Shown: positions 1 through 11,886, counted from the stretch's first letter. The stretch: DNA of 64,000 bases from Triatoma infestans (GCA_011037195.1 JAAEAF010000223.1:248001-312000), one strand, 5' to 3'. Notes: generated from the sequence alone by a model not told the origin. Translations and numbers: made by a program.

Positions 1-411
1 TCACAGTAAAAATTGTATATTTTGGCCTGATTATATACAATTGTGTATAATAATCAAAAATCAAATAAATTGAAAAATTAATAATTTTTGTTGTCAAATC
101 AGAGAATCAGACATAAAAGAATAAGAACGTATATTAGTATAGGAGCTCCTTTAATATGTTCGTATAATGAATTGTACACTTAGTAAATTGTATGTATATC
201 AGGAGATCTATAAAAAAGTAAGAAGTTGGAGGTTCACAATTGGGCTTCGCGCTGGAGAATTTAATATATATATATATGTATATATACAAAATTTCTTTGT
301 GTTAGTATAGAAATGTCTATATTCTTATTACCTTTTTTAAAATAAAATTGGGGGTTACAAACGCGTTGAACATTACTTACGATCTTACGAACAAACTTAC
401 CCGATCTTACC
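1..411. other. AT-rich intergenic DNA
   Basis: No gene, RNA or recognisable repeat seen. A short TA-rich run lies near 263-290. Confidence 0.6.
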
Positions 412-1105
412 CGGAGCAAAAAAGTGGTTTTTAGCAAATATCCTATGTGTGAACAGCATAGCTCAAAAACGAAAAACCGTAAAAAGTAAACTTGATATTC
501 CGTTTAGGTATCACCATGGGATCTGACCCTACGTTATCTGACGAAATTCCTCAACCAGAAGTACCACTTTACTAGTTTTTTTTTTACTTTTGCACAATTT
601 TCTCAAAAACGGCTCCGACGATTTTCTTTAAACTTGGTACAATTGATTTTGGCTCAAGTACATGTACAAAGAGCTACAAGTTTTATTTGAAACATTTCTC
701 TGGGAAAATTCATTTAAGAACAGTTATGGGCGAGGGGTGAGGTTAGGTTTTCAGCTAAAGTGCTATTTCAGTTTATTAGACAATTCTGCATTTAAACAAT
801 GTTAATTACAATTAAATACGTTATTGAAATTTCGAGTTTGAAAAATCGGATAACCGGAAGTGCGTTTGTGCCACTTTACTAAATGATTTTTTTCACTTTT
901 TCGCGATTTTCCTAAAAATTGCTCCGACGATTTTCTTGAATCTCCTTACATAAACTAAACATACATAGATCTATAACTTTTATTTAAAACATTTGTCTGG
1001 TAAAATTCATTTACGAGCACTTTTAGGGGAGGGGTTGGGTTATATTATTCTCTAAACTGCTCTCATAGTTGATTATACCTATCATTCAAACAAAATTAAA
1101 GCAAA
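412..1105 (+). repeat. Rep-A dispersed repeat copy
   Basis: This is a member of the unclassified repeat that I call Rep-A. It shows the recurring blocks in order: a stretch around AACAGCATAGCTCAAAAACG near 452, GATATTCCGTTTAGGTATCA near 494, an accept/donor-like CCAGAAGTACCACTTTACT block near 555, CTCAAAAACGGCTCCGACGA near 603, an AGAGCTACAAGTTTTATTTG block near 668, and a second CCGGAAGTGCG module near 854. The edges are approximate. No reading frame is conserved between copies, so it appears non-coding. Confidence 0.7.
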
Positions 1106-1242
1106 GAATGGATGCTAACTCATTGACATTTTCTTTGAAACGAAACACTTTATTTAGATAATAAAAATTTCCGTTAAGTTAACCACTTAATTTTCTAACT
1201 CAAACGGTACAACTCTTTTTTTCACGGTCTTCTCTGGGTAAC

Positions 1243-1484
1243 AGGTTTTTTATTTTTTTTAATTAAGGCGCGTCAACATCTATGATCATTGGTGCCCGAG
1301 CCTTCTCAGTGCACTACTGGTCTCCGGATAGTGTTCTCTCGTTACAGGCAACACTGTCCATTACCGTACAGTGAGCTGAAGCGGCTCCTAGGAAGAAAAA
1401 ACCTAAGGGCAGCACAGCTGGCCTCGAACCCGAGTCCTCCGCGTGGGAGTCCAATGCACTAACCACTGAGCTAATCCCTTCCCT
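1243..1484 (-). mobile_element. tRNA-derived SINE
   Basis: Read on the minus strand, the head looks like a tRNA promoter: an A box (TAGCTCAGTGGTTAG, about 1459-1474) and a B box (GGTTCGAGGCC, 1420-1430), spaced as in tRNA genes. A body of about 150 bp follows and then an A-rich tail (1243-1266). The body matches sequence at 27.42 kb and 31.01 kb, including the CACTGT-CGGT-ATGG-CAGTGTT stretch and the GAGAAGGCTC stretch. No matching acceptor stem is seen, so this is a SINE and not a working tRNA gene. I found no clear target duplication. Confidence 0.75.
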
Positions 1485-1489
1485 AATAG

Positions 1490-2300
1490 ATTTATTGTTA
1501 ATATAACATATTTAATTGTAGGGGAGGGATGCAAGTTTTTACCTGGTTCCTGGCCTACTTCAGGGTTTCTATCTAGCCAAGCTACTAATAATGATAGGTA
1601 ATGTAATTACTAAAAAAAAACAAGTAATCATCCTCATTCCTTTATTTATATATCTTGCAAGCTCAACTAAGCGTTTAGACTAAACATCTATTAAATATGG
1701 TGTATATTTGATATTTAGAATTGTAATGTTTGCAATGTTGTAGAATTATTCACACCCCGTTTAGTTCATTGTTATCATCCACTTGGTTTTATGAGAGATC
1801 GTTCTTTTATTATGTAATATAATTGAGATAAATTATATTGATTGCAAATAAAGAGCAAGTCAATAACTATTTACACACGTGATATTCAATTGTTATAAAT
1901 CTGGTGTGAAAGCGGTAACGTGACATTCTCTTAGCGTAGTTAATCAAATAATACTTGAAAATTTTCTAATAAATCGAATTTGAATTCAACGTTTACTTAG
2001 ACCATATGTTAAATAGTAGTGGGGGTACTAACAGGAAGTAAATAAATTCTAAATCATTGTCTCTCTCTCCCTTTTAACCTAAAGATTGCTGATTATTTAG
2101 CATCCTCAAAAATCAAATTTCTAGAAAAAAAAATGGTTTAATAAAAAAATGAAACGTTTATATTTGACAATAAATAGAGTTGCCAATTCAAGTTTTTTTT
2201 AAAAAAATCGTTGTAGCGGTTTTCTAGAAAATTCTGGATTTTCTAGAAATACTGCAATTCTATTGAAGTACTCAGTAGAGTCAAAAAATGAGATTTGAAG
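1490..2300. other. Unassigned intergenic DNA
   Basis: AT-rich sequence with no gene or clear repeat structure that I can support. Confidence 0.5.
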
Positions 2301-2318
2301 AGTTTTCCGATAAAAAAT

Positions 2319-2810
2319 GTATTTTAGGAAATTCTATGACATACTTTTACATTTTACCTTTTACACAATTACAGAAACCTAGTCTGTTAAGTTGCACTTC
2401 CGGTTAATCGATTTTCTGTGACATAATTTTACTTTTTACCTTTTACACAATTACAGAATCCCAGTCTGTTAAGTTGCACTTCCGGTTAATCGATTTTCTG
2501 TGACATACTTTTACTTTTTACCTTTTATAAAATTATGGAAACGTAGTCTGTTAAGTTGCACTTCCGGTTAATCGATTTTCTGTGACATACTTTGACTTTT
2601 TACCTTTTACACAATTACAGAAACCTAGTCTGTTAAACTGCACTTCCGGTTAATCGATTTTCTGTGACATACTTTTACTTTTTACCTTTTACACAATTAC
2701 AGAAACCTAGTCTGTTAAACTGCACTTCCGGTTAATCGATTTTCTGTGACATACTTTTACTTTTTACCTTTTACACAATTACAGAAACCTAGTCTGTTAA
2801 GTTGTACTTC
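2319..2810. repeat. 82-bp tandem repeat, six units
   Basis: The junction CGGTTAATCG recurs at 2401, 2483, 2565, 2647 and 2729, with a partial CGGTTCACAT at 2811, so the period is exactly 82 bp. Units differ by a few substitutions. Each unit carries CACTTCCGGTTAATCGATTT, the reverse complement of the CCGGAAGTG block of Rep-A, and the array lies inside a minus-strand Rep-A copy. It therefore looks like local amplification of a Rep-A module. Confidence 0.9.
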
Positions 2811-3000
2811 CGGTTCACATCGCGAGAAATGGAAAACAAAAAAATAATCATTCAGTAAAGTTGCAATTCTGGTTAGGGCAATTTTTACTGGAACTTTATG
2901 TCAGTTACGGATACGATAAATGGAATATCTAGTTTTGATCATTTTTTCGAACTTAAAGGACCTCAAAACTTGTATTTTCCACTTGAAACATGCGGCTTAT
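2811..3000 (-). repeat. Rep-A copy, end portion
   Basis: This continues the minus-strand Rep-A block beyond the 82-bp array. The sequence near 2960-2992 (CCTCAAAACTTGTATTTTCC) is the reverse complement of the Rep-A 5' part that elsewhere reads as an ACCGGAAAT...TTTTGAGGTCC stretch. Degenerate; edges approximate. Confidence 0.55.
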
Positions 3001-3227
3001 TTTTTTCCATTTTTAATTTTATCTTGATTTTTGGAAAGTTTTATTAAACATTTAGTTGGCGATTATCTATTAATACAAATATATTGATTGAAGAACCGTA
3101 GAATATATTTTCATTTTGATCTGAATTTGAGCGAAAATTGTTGACTTCCCCCCCTATGCCGTACTTCAAACAAAACCCTTAAAATTCTGGGGAAAACAAC
3201 GAATTTTCCCAGAAAAAAATCTTTCAA

Positions 3228-3238
3228 ATTAAAGGTGA
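3228..3238. repeat. Target site duplication, left
   Basis: ATTAAAGGTGA occurs here and again at 5300-5310, directly flanking the retroelement between them. Confidence 0.8.
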
Positions 3239-5299
3239 TTATCTAGTCCTAAAATAACTATAGGTAACAATTCTCAGCAATTGCCGGGAATTATTTCAGC
3301 TTTAATAAAAATTAAGAATATAATTAACAAAGCATTCTCTAAACACCGACACCGTTGGTTGAAGAGAACTCTAAATAAGCTAATTGTACTGATTTCTAAA
3401 CTATTGCAGCTCTGTAGAAACCTATCCTGGAGGAACACGCTCTCTCAGTTATCTCCTCGTGATAACAAATTATCCAAAATAGTCAAAGGTGTGCAAAATA
3501 AAAGTCTACATATCCTACCACTTTCCTTAAACATTAATGCCCACACTAACAGGCAAACAGTAGCGCTTGGTAGCTATGCATACACTGCTAAACACAAAGC
3601 CACAATCTTAGCAGACTTTTTTGTAAGTGTCCACCGTATGAATACTGACATCGGTGTGCTTCTTTTACACGTCTTGTACTCGCTACTACCAAAAACTTGT
3701 TTGGCCCTAAAGACAAACATACCAATTGCAAGTTAACGTGTGCCAAAGAATTGAAAGCAGTTATTTCTAAATTAAGAAATAACAAATCACCCGGGATTGA
3801 TGGTATCAGCACCAGACTAATTAAAAATATTTCAAAAAAAAAGCTTAATACACCTCACTAAAATTATTAATTACATTTTAATGTTCGGATATTTTCGTAA
3901 CCTGTGGAAATCTGCTAAAATAATAGTAATTCCTAAACCAAAAGGTAATTATTTGTCCTTACCCAGCAGTTATCGCCCTATTTCGCTACTGCCATGCCTA
4001 AGTAAAATTACCAAACGTATTATTCTAAAGAGGCTCAGTTCATTTATTGAGGACAATAATCTAATTTCTTGTGAACAGTTCGGATTCAGAGCTCATCACT
4101 CCACCATTGCACAACTTGCCAGGGTTACTGATCTTATTGGCATAATTTCAATTTAAACAAGCACACCGGTATGGCGTTAATCGATGTAGAGAAGGCGTTT
4201 GACTGTATATGGCATAAGGTTTAATTTATAAGATGATCAACTGTAAGATTCCCAGATACCTTGTGTATCTATTGAAAAGTTATTTGGAGAATAGAAAATT
4301 CAGTGTAATAGTTGGTAGTTGTTCCTCAGATTTCAGCTGGCGTCCCCCAGGGCTCTGTTCTGGGGCCAACACTTTTTAATTTATATATTGACAACCTCAC
4401 TAAACTAAAGGTCAAAGCCAGTTGTGCTCTCTATGCCGATGACACAGCTTTCTTTATATCATCCTTCAGAATTGATACTGTCACCAACCATCTCACAATA
4501 GCTTTAGAAAATAGTTTTAAATATTTTAAAAAATGGAGGATAAGACCCAATGAAGCCAAAACTGAAGCTATTCTGTTTACACGAAGAAGGCCTGTTATCA
4601 ATAAATTTGTTAAAATTAACGGCAACTTACTTCCCTGGAAGAAGGAAGTGAAGTATCTTGGTGTAGTTCTTGAGTCTGGACTAACCTTCACTAGACCCAT
4701 AAATACAGTCAGCGATAGGTCATTGGGTCTTATCTGTAATTTATTTTCTCTACTCAACAGGAACTCGCAACTGAATATTTATAATAAAAAATTATTATAT
4801 TATTTATACATTCGCCCTGTGTTACTATACGCTGCTCCGGTCTGGTCTAACACCTGTGCTTCTAATTAGAATAAACTGCAAAGATTGCAAAATAAGTGTC
4901 TAAGGCTGATTGGCTCTTTTCCTAGGTGGACCGCGATTGATTATATGCATGCTGTGTTGGACGTTGCCAGTATGTCCACTGCTGTTTATAAACTCACTGA
5001 AAAATTTATAAAATCTTGTACACTCAGCGTACACAGTCACATTAATACCATTGTTGATTATAATATAGAGACAATGAAGTACAAAAGATACAAACATAAG
5101 CGTTTGAAACATGTTTTGCTTTGAGTCAACTTCATGTTAAGGTTTTTTTTTTGTTTTTTCTTTAATTTGTAAAATTTGATTTATTTTAATTTGAGTTCTA
5201 TTTGTATAGTGTTTTGTGTACATAGGCAGACAGCATGAAACACTTGCTGTAAAATTTATTGTATATATGTAAATAAAATCTTCATTCATTCATTCATTC
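3239..5299 (+). mobile_element. 5'-truncated Jockey-like non-LTR retrotransposon
   Basis: This is a retroposed element of about 2.06 kb bounded by an 11-bp direct repeat. It lacks the ORF1 and endonuclease regions and starts in the linker before the reverse transcriptase, as expected from incomplete target-primed reverse transcription. The 3' end has an AATAAA signal (near 5273) and a (TTCA)n tail at about 5281-5299 instead of poly(A). The type of RT motifs suggests the Jockey group; the clade is not proven. Confidence 0.85.
3281..5124 (+). pseudogene. Reverse transcriptase pseudogene (Jockey-like)
   Basis: Remains of a non-LTR reverse transcriptase are spread over several frames. In order: a linker with SPRDNKLSKIVKGV near 3450, NNKSPGIDGIS near 3779, a YRPISLLPCLSKI block near 3970, MALIDVEKAFDCIWHKV near 4170, GVPQGSVLGPTLFNLYIDN near 4337, and the catalytic YADDTAFF near 4430. 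After that come a KYLGVVL block near 4650 and a thumb region that ends near 5124. Stops and frameshifts interrupt it at about 3736, 3860, 4156, 4224 and 4869, so it cannot make a full enzyme. The core catalytic YADD is still intact. Confidence 0.85.
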
Positions 5300-5310
5300 A
5301 TTAAAGGTGA
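5300..5310. repeat. Target site duplication, right
   Basis: Second copy of ATTAAAGGTGA; see 3228-3238. Confidence 0.8.
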
Positions 5311-8300
5311 ATAGGTCTAGATGCAGTTAGTATTTCTATTTAAAGAAAAATATGGCGGAAGGAAATAAGGAAATTAAGGAACAATTAACAATTTTGGTCG
5401 TAAGTGGAACTAAACTAGAAAAGAAATTGGTTTAAATAAACCTGAGTGCGCTCTGGTAGAGTTAGAAGTAACTAGACTATACATTAGTAGTTTTGTAAGG
5501 TGGGGTATTTGGGAGGTTGGAACACGTGTTCAAACTAAGGGGAAATGTAGTCAGTCACACTGTTATATAGGGAGGGTAGTTGTATATAGTACCCCATAAC
5601 TCACCGCTATTTGTCGTATTCCCGTTGAAAAATATCCCTTCCCATATTACAAATCTAGTTTAGTTTTAACTAATCTTACGCCTGTTTACTTTTGGATTCT
5701 GACATAAACATTACACTCTAGATATATACATACACGCACACTAGGCTCACTGAACTACTTAATTAGAAAGAGTCGCCCTCATTCTATATAATTTGTTTTT
5801 AAAAACTCTTTCGAAATATTGGTACCTTTTTAGTGGAGGGTTTGTGTGGTGGAGGGGGGCCACCCACTTTATAATTATTTACACCGGAAATATATTTGGA
5901 AATTACTACTTTTAAACTAGTAAATTAACTGGCAAAGTAGTAAATAACTATCTTTGAACAAATCTTACTTAATTATATTTTTCCCTTACCTCCTCCAATG
6001 TTTACTACAGGACATAGTTTACTAAACTAATATCTTGAACTCAACCTACACTAAGTTGTCTTATTAGAATTATTCATTTTTATTTAAGAAATTCTTTTGA
6101 CATTTATATGGACAGACGACATTATTTTGAATGAGATTTCCGTTATTTCCTCCCTCTCCCCCTAGAATAATTATCTGTAATTAATTTTCCTGCCGGAAAA
6201 ACTTTTTTAAAAGTTCTATAAAATAAAGTTTATTTTAATAAATAATTGTGGGATTTTCTTTTGTATATGTTTAAAAATAATATGATTTGAGATTTTGGTC
6301 ATCAACCAGTTTTAGGTTTTTCTCCTAAGATGTGAACTGCTTTTACATTGTATAAGTCTTAATATCCTGATACCCAAGTGCAACTGATTAACAAATGTAT
6401 ATGGAAGATGAGCAAACCAGCTCAAAATCATAATGTGGCCGGAAAAAATTACTGATGTTTATTGCGAATACTGTTTCAAAACTCTTAGGTTGCACTTGAG
6501 TTAGCCTCTTCTATTCTAGCTCTCGGAACCTACTAATGGAAATTATAGTGCATGAGGCCACAGATGGGCCCCATTGTACTCCCCAGTCTATTCTCAGTCT
6601 TTTATCAACAGCCTCCACCCAGATCATTGATAAACGTCCAAGTTCTGTTTTGAAACGTTATCCTGGATTTCATCTTCAGGACCAGGGACCCACCAAATTT
6701 AGAAAAATTGCCGGAAAAAAGTTGTTTTGAAGACGCCATTAGGAATCGAACGTGAGCATTAACGGGTCAGTGGCCCACAGCCTCTTTACTGCAATGTTTA
6801 TTACTAAATAAAGTTTGTCCGTTAATAAACAATCTAAGGCAACCTAGTATTTATTTATAAAGTCGGGAAGCCCCGAAAGCTGGTGGTACAAATCACCTTG
6901 GCAACCATTACATTGCAAACAACATAAAGAAATATTTGAACTTCTTCGTGGCTAAAAAACAAAAACAAAAAATTAAACTAAATAAATGATCTACTTTTTC
7001 AAAAGTCCACAGCCTTCTAAATATTATATAATCACGGCCCATAATAACAATAATTGTTATTAATTTCAACAAACATAAACTAATTGACTTAATTAATTTA
7101 TGCTTTTCGTTTTTGTTTTTTTTTTTTGTTTTTTTAATAAGTAAATAGTCCGTAAATTTGTTAATATCACAGCTGTTTTTTTTTTTTAAATATTTTATTT
7201 TTATGATGTTGTATAATGCACGCTATATTACCACAGTACAATGCACGGTGTTCATTTAATATTCTATTTGTAGTCGGTGAGAGGCAGAGAGGAACTAATT
7301 AATTCCAGCTGTCATAATCGTTGAAGTTATTTTTAATTTACTATATACCATCATCTTTCTTTATTTCTTGCCGCTCACACTTAACCAACAGTTTAGGTCT
7401 CACCAATTAGAGAAAATATGTCCCACAATTAATTATTGTACAGGTGATCATATGTACCGGAAATATGGGATTTTGTTTTTAGATATCTTAGATCTATTAA
7501 AGTAAGGCATAAGAGCCATTTTTTTTTTTTTTGCTAAAGTTTTGCCAATTAGCTCAGAAAATTAAATTACAATTATATATCTGGTAGACTATTACACTTA
7601 AGCAATAAATAACTTAATAAATTCATACAATATTCTGATGAATTTGGGATCAATTCTCGCCAATCTTCGAACGCCATTTAGTCACCTATTTTCTCACCTT
7701 AATAATGGAATTTTCTATCAATTTCCAGTAGCTATTATTTCAAAATTGTAAAATTTGCCACACAAAAGCAATGGAACTGGGCGCACCGAGCGCTATCATC
7801 TTACCTTCAAGCTCCAAGCATACTTCAAATGTGTTTTTACTCCAGCAGTCACACCCAATGCAATGTCTTGATGAATGAGCTTCAATTTAGATCCCACTAA
7901 GAGATAGGAGAAACTGGCATAACAAGCTGGAAATCTTTAAGGCTTTAGCAAGTTGTCAGAACAACTTTGAAGAGGAAATAAGTTGCCAGATCAACTTTAA
8001 AGAGCTATGAAGTAGCCAGTTGACATGTTGAAGAGTTAGAGTTGCAAGAAGAGGTAAATCAACACTTGAAGAAGTCTATATAAGCTGCCAAGAAGGAAAA
8101 AGTCAGTCAAACGTTCAACAGCTTACAGGGAGTCAAAGACATGACTTGTAACTAGCATTCATCACTCTTCAACTCACTCTCTGCCAAGGATCTTTTACAG
8201 GTCAAAGATTTTCTAGTAAGGTAGCCACACTAGCTGTTAACGATTAGAACAAGCAAGAGTTCTAATTTGCCACATCACTATTAAGCGACTCACGTCTGCC

Positions 8301-8424
8301 AATCATTCTACATTACGCTGCCAACATCATCATTCTCCGCTCGGTCACTTTATCTCCTGTTTGTAGATCTTCGAGTTTGGATCATCATTTCAATTATCAA
8401 CCACCATTACCTGCGAATCATTAC
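5311..8424. other. Unassigned intergenic DNA with repeat relics
   Basis: No gene supported. A weak Rep-A-like trace lies near 5865-5910 (ACCGGAAATA). Near 6295-6340 a degenerate relative of the CTGAAGA-hairpin-GAAAC motif described at 56.6 kb reads on the minus strand. Long T runs occur near 7118-7140, 7178-7190 and 7518-7532. Confidence 0.45.
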
Positions 8425-8455
8425 GCACACACACACACACCACACACACGCACAC
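8425..8455. repeat. (AC)n microsatellite
   Basis: An interrupted AC dinucleotide tract, with CACC and ACGC interruptions. Confidence 0.9.
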
Positions 8456-8495
8456 TCATATCTTAAAAACCTGTTAGTCTTGTACGTCCAGTTTT

Positions 8496-8705
8496 TTAGG
8501 GGATTTCCTCATTAGTGCGCTGAAAAATATGGCCAGCCCAGTAAAGCCATCCGATTTCAATTAATTCCATTTTGTTCGTCTCTTGGATGAGTCGTTCCAA
8601 GAGCTGCAAGTCTGCCGTTCTTCTGCTGAACAATATATTCTTCCATACATTTTTTTCTTTCATACGAATGGAAATTTGATTCGTCGGATTTAGCGGATTG
8701 TGCAA
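8496..8705 (-). pseudogene. Non-LTR reverse transcriptase C-terminal remnant
   Basis: The minus-strand frame gives a 69-residue piece ending in IGWLYWAGHIFQRTNEEIP. This resembles the RLRWAGHV-type segment near the C terminus of RTE-like and related non-LTR polyproteins. No catalytic motifs are present. The family assignment rests on this one short motif, so it is weak. Confidence 0.4.
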
Positions 8706-9720
8706 GCTTCCGTGCTATATATAATTGTAGCCTAATTGTGACCTTAAATGAACCGTAAACAATACACGTGCTACATGCGGCAAAAAAAAAATGTTGATTT
8801 CAAATAAACAAATAAATAAAAATAAATTTTGGAAAAAGTCTGTTTTCACAATCTATTTAATCAGGTTTTTGGAGGTTGGGGGTTATTAATTTAAAATTAC
8901 ATTTTAATTTGTTAAATACAGTCTAAATAGTGGAAAAGCGGGGCAAAATAGTAACAGTTTCCATTTAATTGAATCCTATTAAAAAGCAGGTCTGGTGGAA
9001 GAGCCTGTGATGAGAAGAGGCTTCAATTAGTGGCCTGCTAATTGGAACAGCAGATTCCTGGATCAATGGCTCTTTATATGGCTATATATATATATATACG
9101 CTCAGAGAGTATGAGCGTACTGGAATTAATCCGGATATGGGCGCCAATTATATGGTGAAAATCCTTTCTACAGTCGTCACTATCCGACTATGGCGAGTGT
9201 GTGGGTTGCGCGCGCGGGCGCATGCGCCTTTATCGTGTTACCCTTTAGATTTTGATACTGCATTTATTATTTTGCTTATTCATTGAAATGTTTTTTAATT
9301 CCGTTCAGGCTTTTTTTTTTTTTTAACTTTTTCAATTATCATTTTTTGCTTTCGTTGGAAAAATATAAAACAAAAGTTTTTTGCTTTTGTTTTTACTGTA
9401 ATGGTGTAAATATAAGCCGGGCTTATAAACATTATCCCATAGATGGGTGTTGTTTTTATAAACAAAACGAATCCCTTCCTTGTAGCAATTTAGTAGTTTA
9501 TAAGAATCATTGGAAGAGAGATTATGTAATCTCGACGGCACAGACACTAGACTTCCATTTAGCGCAATAGCTGAAGAAGGACCAAGGTCTGTCCCCCCCT
9601 TTCCCCCCACGAAGGTTGCAATAGGAATGAACTCTGATTTCTCACACCAAAGACGAAAGCACTTTGCCACATTCACACTTACTGTAATTCTAATTTGACA
9701 AATTGATCTCTAATCTGGAA
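8706..9720. other. Unassigned intergenic DNA
   Basis: No gene supported. A TA tract lies near 9080-9098 and a GC-rich alternating purine-pyrimidine run (GCGCGCGCGGGCGCATGCGC) near 9208-9227 that could favour Z-DNA. Confidence 0.5.
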
Positions 9721-9806
9721 TTTTTACTAACCTTTCATTTGCTTATAATGACTTTCTTCTTAATGAATCCTTTCATACCTCTAATACCTCAAGTTATCGA
9801 AGTGCT
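9721..9806 (+). repeat. Inverted-repeat partner of 21416-21501
   Basis: About 86 bp matches the reverse complement of 21416-21501 with about three mismatches. The two copies lie outside the two ends of the Polinton, in opposite orientation. Confidence 0.8.
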
Positions 9807-9837
9807 TTTTGAATTTAGCCTTTCCTATCAAAAAGGT

Positions 9838-10570
9838 TGACAACCCCTGGTCCATACCATTCCAATCTCCATATGCACCTGGTTTTCCTCTGTCTCGCTG
9901 AACCTGTGTCCTTGCTTCGTAGCATGTCCTAGTTACTTTTCCACTATCCTTCCTCATGAGATGCCAAAACTATTTCAGCCTGTGATCGTTTAGTACTTCT
10001 TTATTGGCTCCTTCGAAGGCAACGCATTTCCGCTTTCTGACTACGTTGTTTCGATGAGAAGAGCCATGACTCACTGCCGATTAAGCTAAGTTTTACAACC
10101 CAACCGGGAGTTATGTATTTTTATAATTTATTATTTATTTAGTATTTTTATTATTTATTTTCAAGGCGTTAAACAGTGTTCTTGCCGAAGCTATTCTATC
10201 ATTTATTTCCCTGTGGATTTGGCCTCAGCATCCAAAAAGGCTGGCCACTTTCCTACAGAGCTCCATAATTTTAGTTTTCTCCAAAGTGATAGTCATATTT
10301 AACTACTTACCTCGTCCTGGAGTAATAATAATAATAGAGTTTATTAATACAAACAGAAAATATTCTACAAATAGGTTTACATGAGAAAAAAATAAAAATT
10401 AAAATAAAAAAACTAATCAAAACTTATAGTTATATAATTGAAGACAAAAAAATTCTTTCATCCTGGAGTATATTCAGATTATATTGTAGATTCTCTGCTT
10501 TGCGCACAAGCAGTATAATATCATCAATGAAAATTAGTATATTCAAAGGGAATGGGTGACATTTAGACGT
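9838..10570 (-). pseudogene. Decayed non-LTR reverse transcriptase
   Basis: Read on the minus strand, short blocks of a reverse transcriptase appear in the correct order from high to low coordinate. First comes an IDDIILLVRKAENLQYNL stretch near 10470-10535, the YADD-box region with the first residues changed. Next is a VASLFG/HREINDRIASARTLFNAL thumb-like block near 10165-10270. Last is a LKYFWHLMRKDSGKV block near 9930-9985 that resembles the C-terminal FGHVMR region. Multiple stops and shifts make it non-functional. A small retroposed piece (10324-10470) splits it. Confidence 0.6.
10324..10470 (-). mobile_element. Short 3'-end retroposon inserted in RT relic
   Basis: The sequence TCCTGGAGTA flanks the insert on both sides (near 10315-10324 and 10463-10472), which looks like a 10-bp target duplication. 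On the minus strand the insert ends with an AATAAA-like signal and a (TTA/ATT)n tail at about 10325-10337. This fits a very short 5'-truncated non-LTR copy. Confidence 0.55.
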
Positions 10571-10770
10571 ATCCAAACCTCGAACCATAAATTAGAAACA
10601 TCGAAACTTACAGATTCTAGTGCGAGTATAAATATCACATGTAATATCCCATATCTGAATTTTGTAAGTAATGAGAAACGGTATATTAAATGCAGATTCT
10701 GGGTTTTGTTTTAAGGACATACAAGATTTTGAATGTAGCTTTATAGTTGACCGCATGGCAGCATTACTTT

Positions 10771-10776
10771 CAAGTT
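10771..10776. repeat. Polinton target duplication, left
   Basis: CAAGTT abuts the left terminal repeat; the right partner is CAAATT at 21323-21328 (five of six identical). Confidence 0.75.
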
Positions 10777-11007
10777 AGTAGGGTAAAAATGTATGTTCCA
10801 GAACACTTCCCCCCCCGGCCCACTCCCTCGTCAGGCCGAATCGCAGTTTTTGCCCCCCACCACAAGCCGCCCTTCCTCGGCTGCTCTATAGGTGTGCTGA
10901 TGGGTAGAGTGAGGTGTATATAGCTGTCTTTTTCTATTCAAGGCCAGTTGCATTTTAATGTTTTGTTTCTAGAGTCACTCCCCCGCCCCAGTCATAGTGC
11001 ATTGTCC
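10777..11007 (+). repeat. Polinton left terminal inverted repeat
   Basis: Matches the reverse complement of 21067-21322 almost base for base over the outer 150 bp, then with small indels to GTGCATTGTCC. Weaker similarity (GCACTGGTTGACCTTGT, about 11084-11100) continues inward and leads into the decayed gene at 11205. Confidence 0.95.
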
Positions 11008-11103
11008 ATAATTAATAAAACTAGTGATATTTGTACATGTGACGACTTCATATTTAGGGATATAATGCAAAATATTTTAGTTGGTGCACTGGTTGACCTT
11101 GTA

Positions 11104-11107
<4 letters not shown>

Positions 11108-11137
<30 letters not shown>
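11108..11137. repeat. (TA)n microsatellite
   Basis: A TA run inside the left end of the Polinton, just upstream of the decayed terminal gene. Confidence 0.9.
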
Positions 11138-11140
<3 letters not shown>

Positions 11141-11204
11141 CCTCTCTTACTTATATACAATTTTTCTTACTATTAAAGCAGATCATTTTAATAATTATTT
11201 AGTA

Positions 11205-11520
11205 TGTACAGTGGCAGATAAATTAAATGATATTAAACTTGGTAACAGATGTAAAAAGTTTATGGCTACATTTCCGTACATTACTTTATCTGATACAGAT
11301 TTAGCAATGACCTACGTAGAAACTTGAATCGATTGGAGGACTTGTCTAGAAGATTTCCTCCAAAGCTGCTAATGGGTGCTATAATAATAATGTGTGAGGT
11401 CTGATCCTAATGCTGAAAAGGGTCCAGATTGTGTGACACAAGATCTTACCAAATTCATTATGACTTGAGCAACTTGTTTACAGAAAAGGAAGAGGATGAA
11501 ACTTAGATAATTTTGATAGT
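11205..11520 (+). pseudogene. Decayed homologue of the right-terminal Polinton gene
   Basis: Translating the plus strand across frames gives FMATFPYITLSDTDLAMTYV, then KAANGCYNNNV, then SDPNAEKGPDCV. These align in order with FVSTYPTITLTDLDLVLSYI, MAANKHYINCVW and SNPKQKVGPDNC of the intact 100-residue protein at 20621-20923. Both genes read inward from their terminal repeat. This copy has several stops and at least two frame changes. DNA similarity is clearly lower than in the outer repeat, so the two have long been diverging. Confidence 0.75.
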
Positions 11521-11539
11521 ACATCTGTACCAATACAGA

Positions 11540-11880
11540 CAAGTTCTTATTAGAACAGGAGGATAATATGAAAGAGAGGGGATAGTAACAACATGCTCAA
11601 ACATGATCCCTATATCTTACTTCACTTTTGCATCATGGCAAGTGAAATGGGTTCACAACTTACCACCAGCTTTTCACGGAGCAAAAGCAAAAATAATAAT
11701 TAAAAACTATCATAAGTAAAAACAATATTTATTAAATCAATAAGGGGATAAGGTTAAATAAAAATACATATATATAAAATGACAATTTATATTTCATACA
11801 AAACTTTTTGCACATTAAAAGAAAACAGAATTACAATATTATTTTATACAATGTTTTTGCACATTACAAGGCACAGAATT
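11540..11880. other. Polinton left interior, no gene seen
   Basis: AT-rich with no supported frame. The missing DNA polymerase B gene would normally be expected on this side of the capsid block, so a deletion junction may lie around here. Confidence 0.4.
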
Positions 11881-11886
11881 AAATAA

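Noticed and set aside
1411..1484. A functional tRNA gene on the minus strand
   Set aside because: A and B boxes are good, but no pairing acceptor stem is seen and the sequence runs into a repeat body and an A-rich tail. It is a SINE head.
2319..2810. CRISPR-like array
   Set aside because: The whole 82-bp unit repeats; there are no variable spacers between short repeats, and the DNA is eukaryotic.
6536..6730. 64-residue open frame
   Set aside because: No motif, start context or neighbour that supports a gene.
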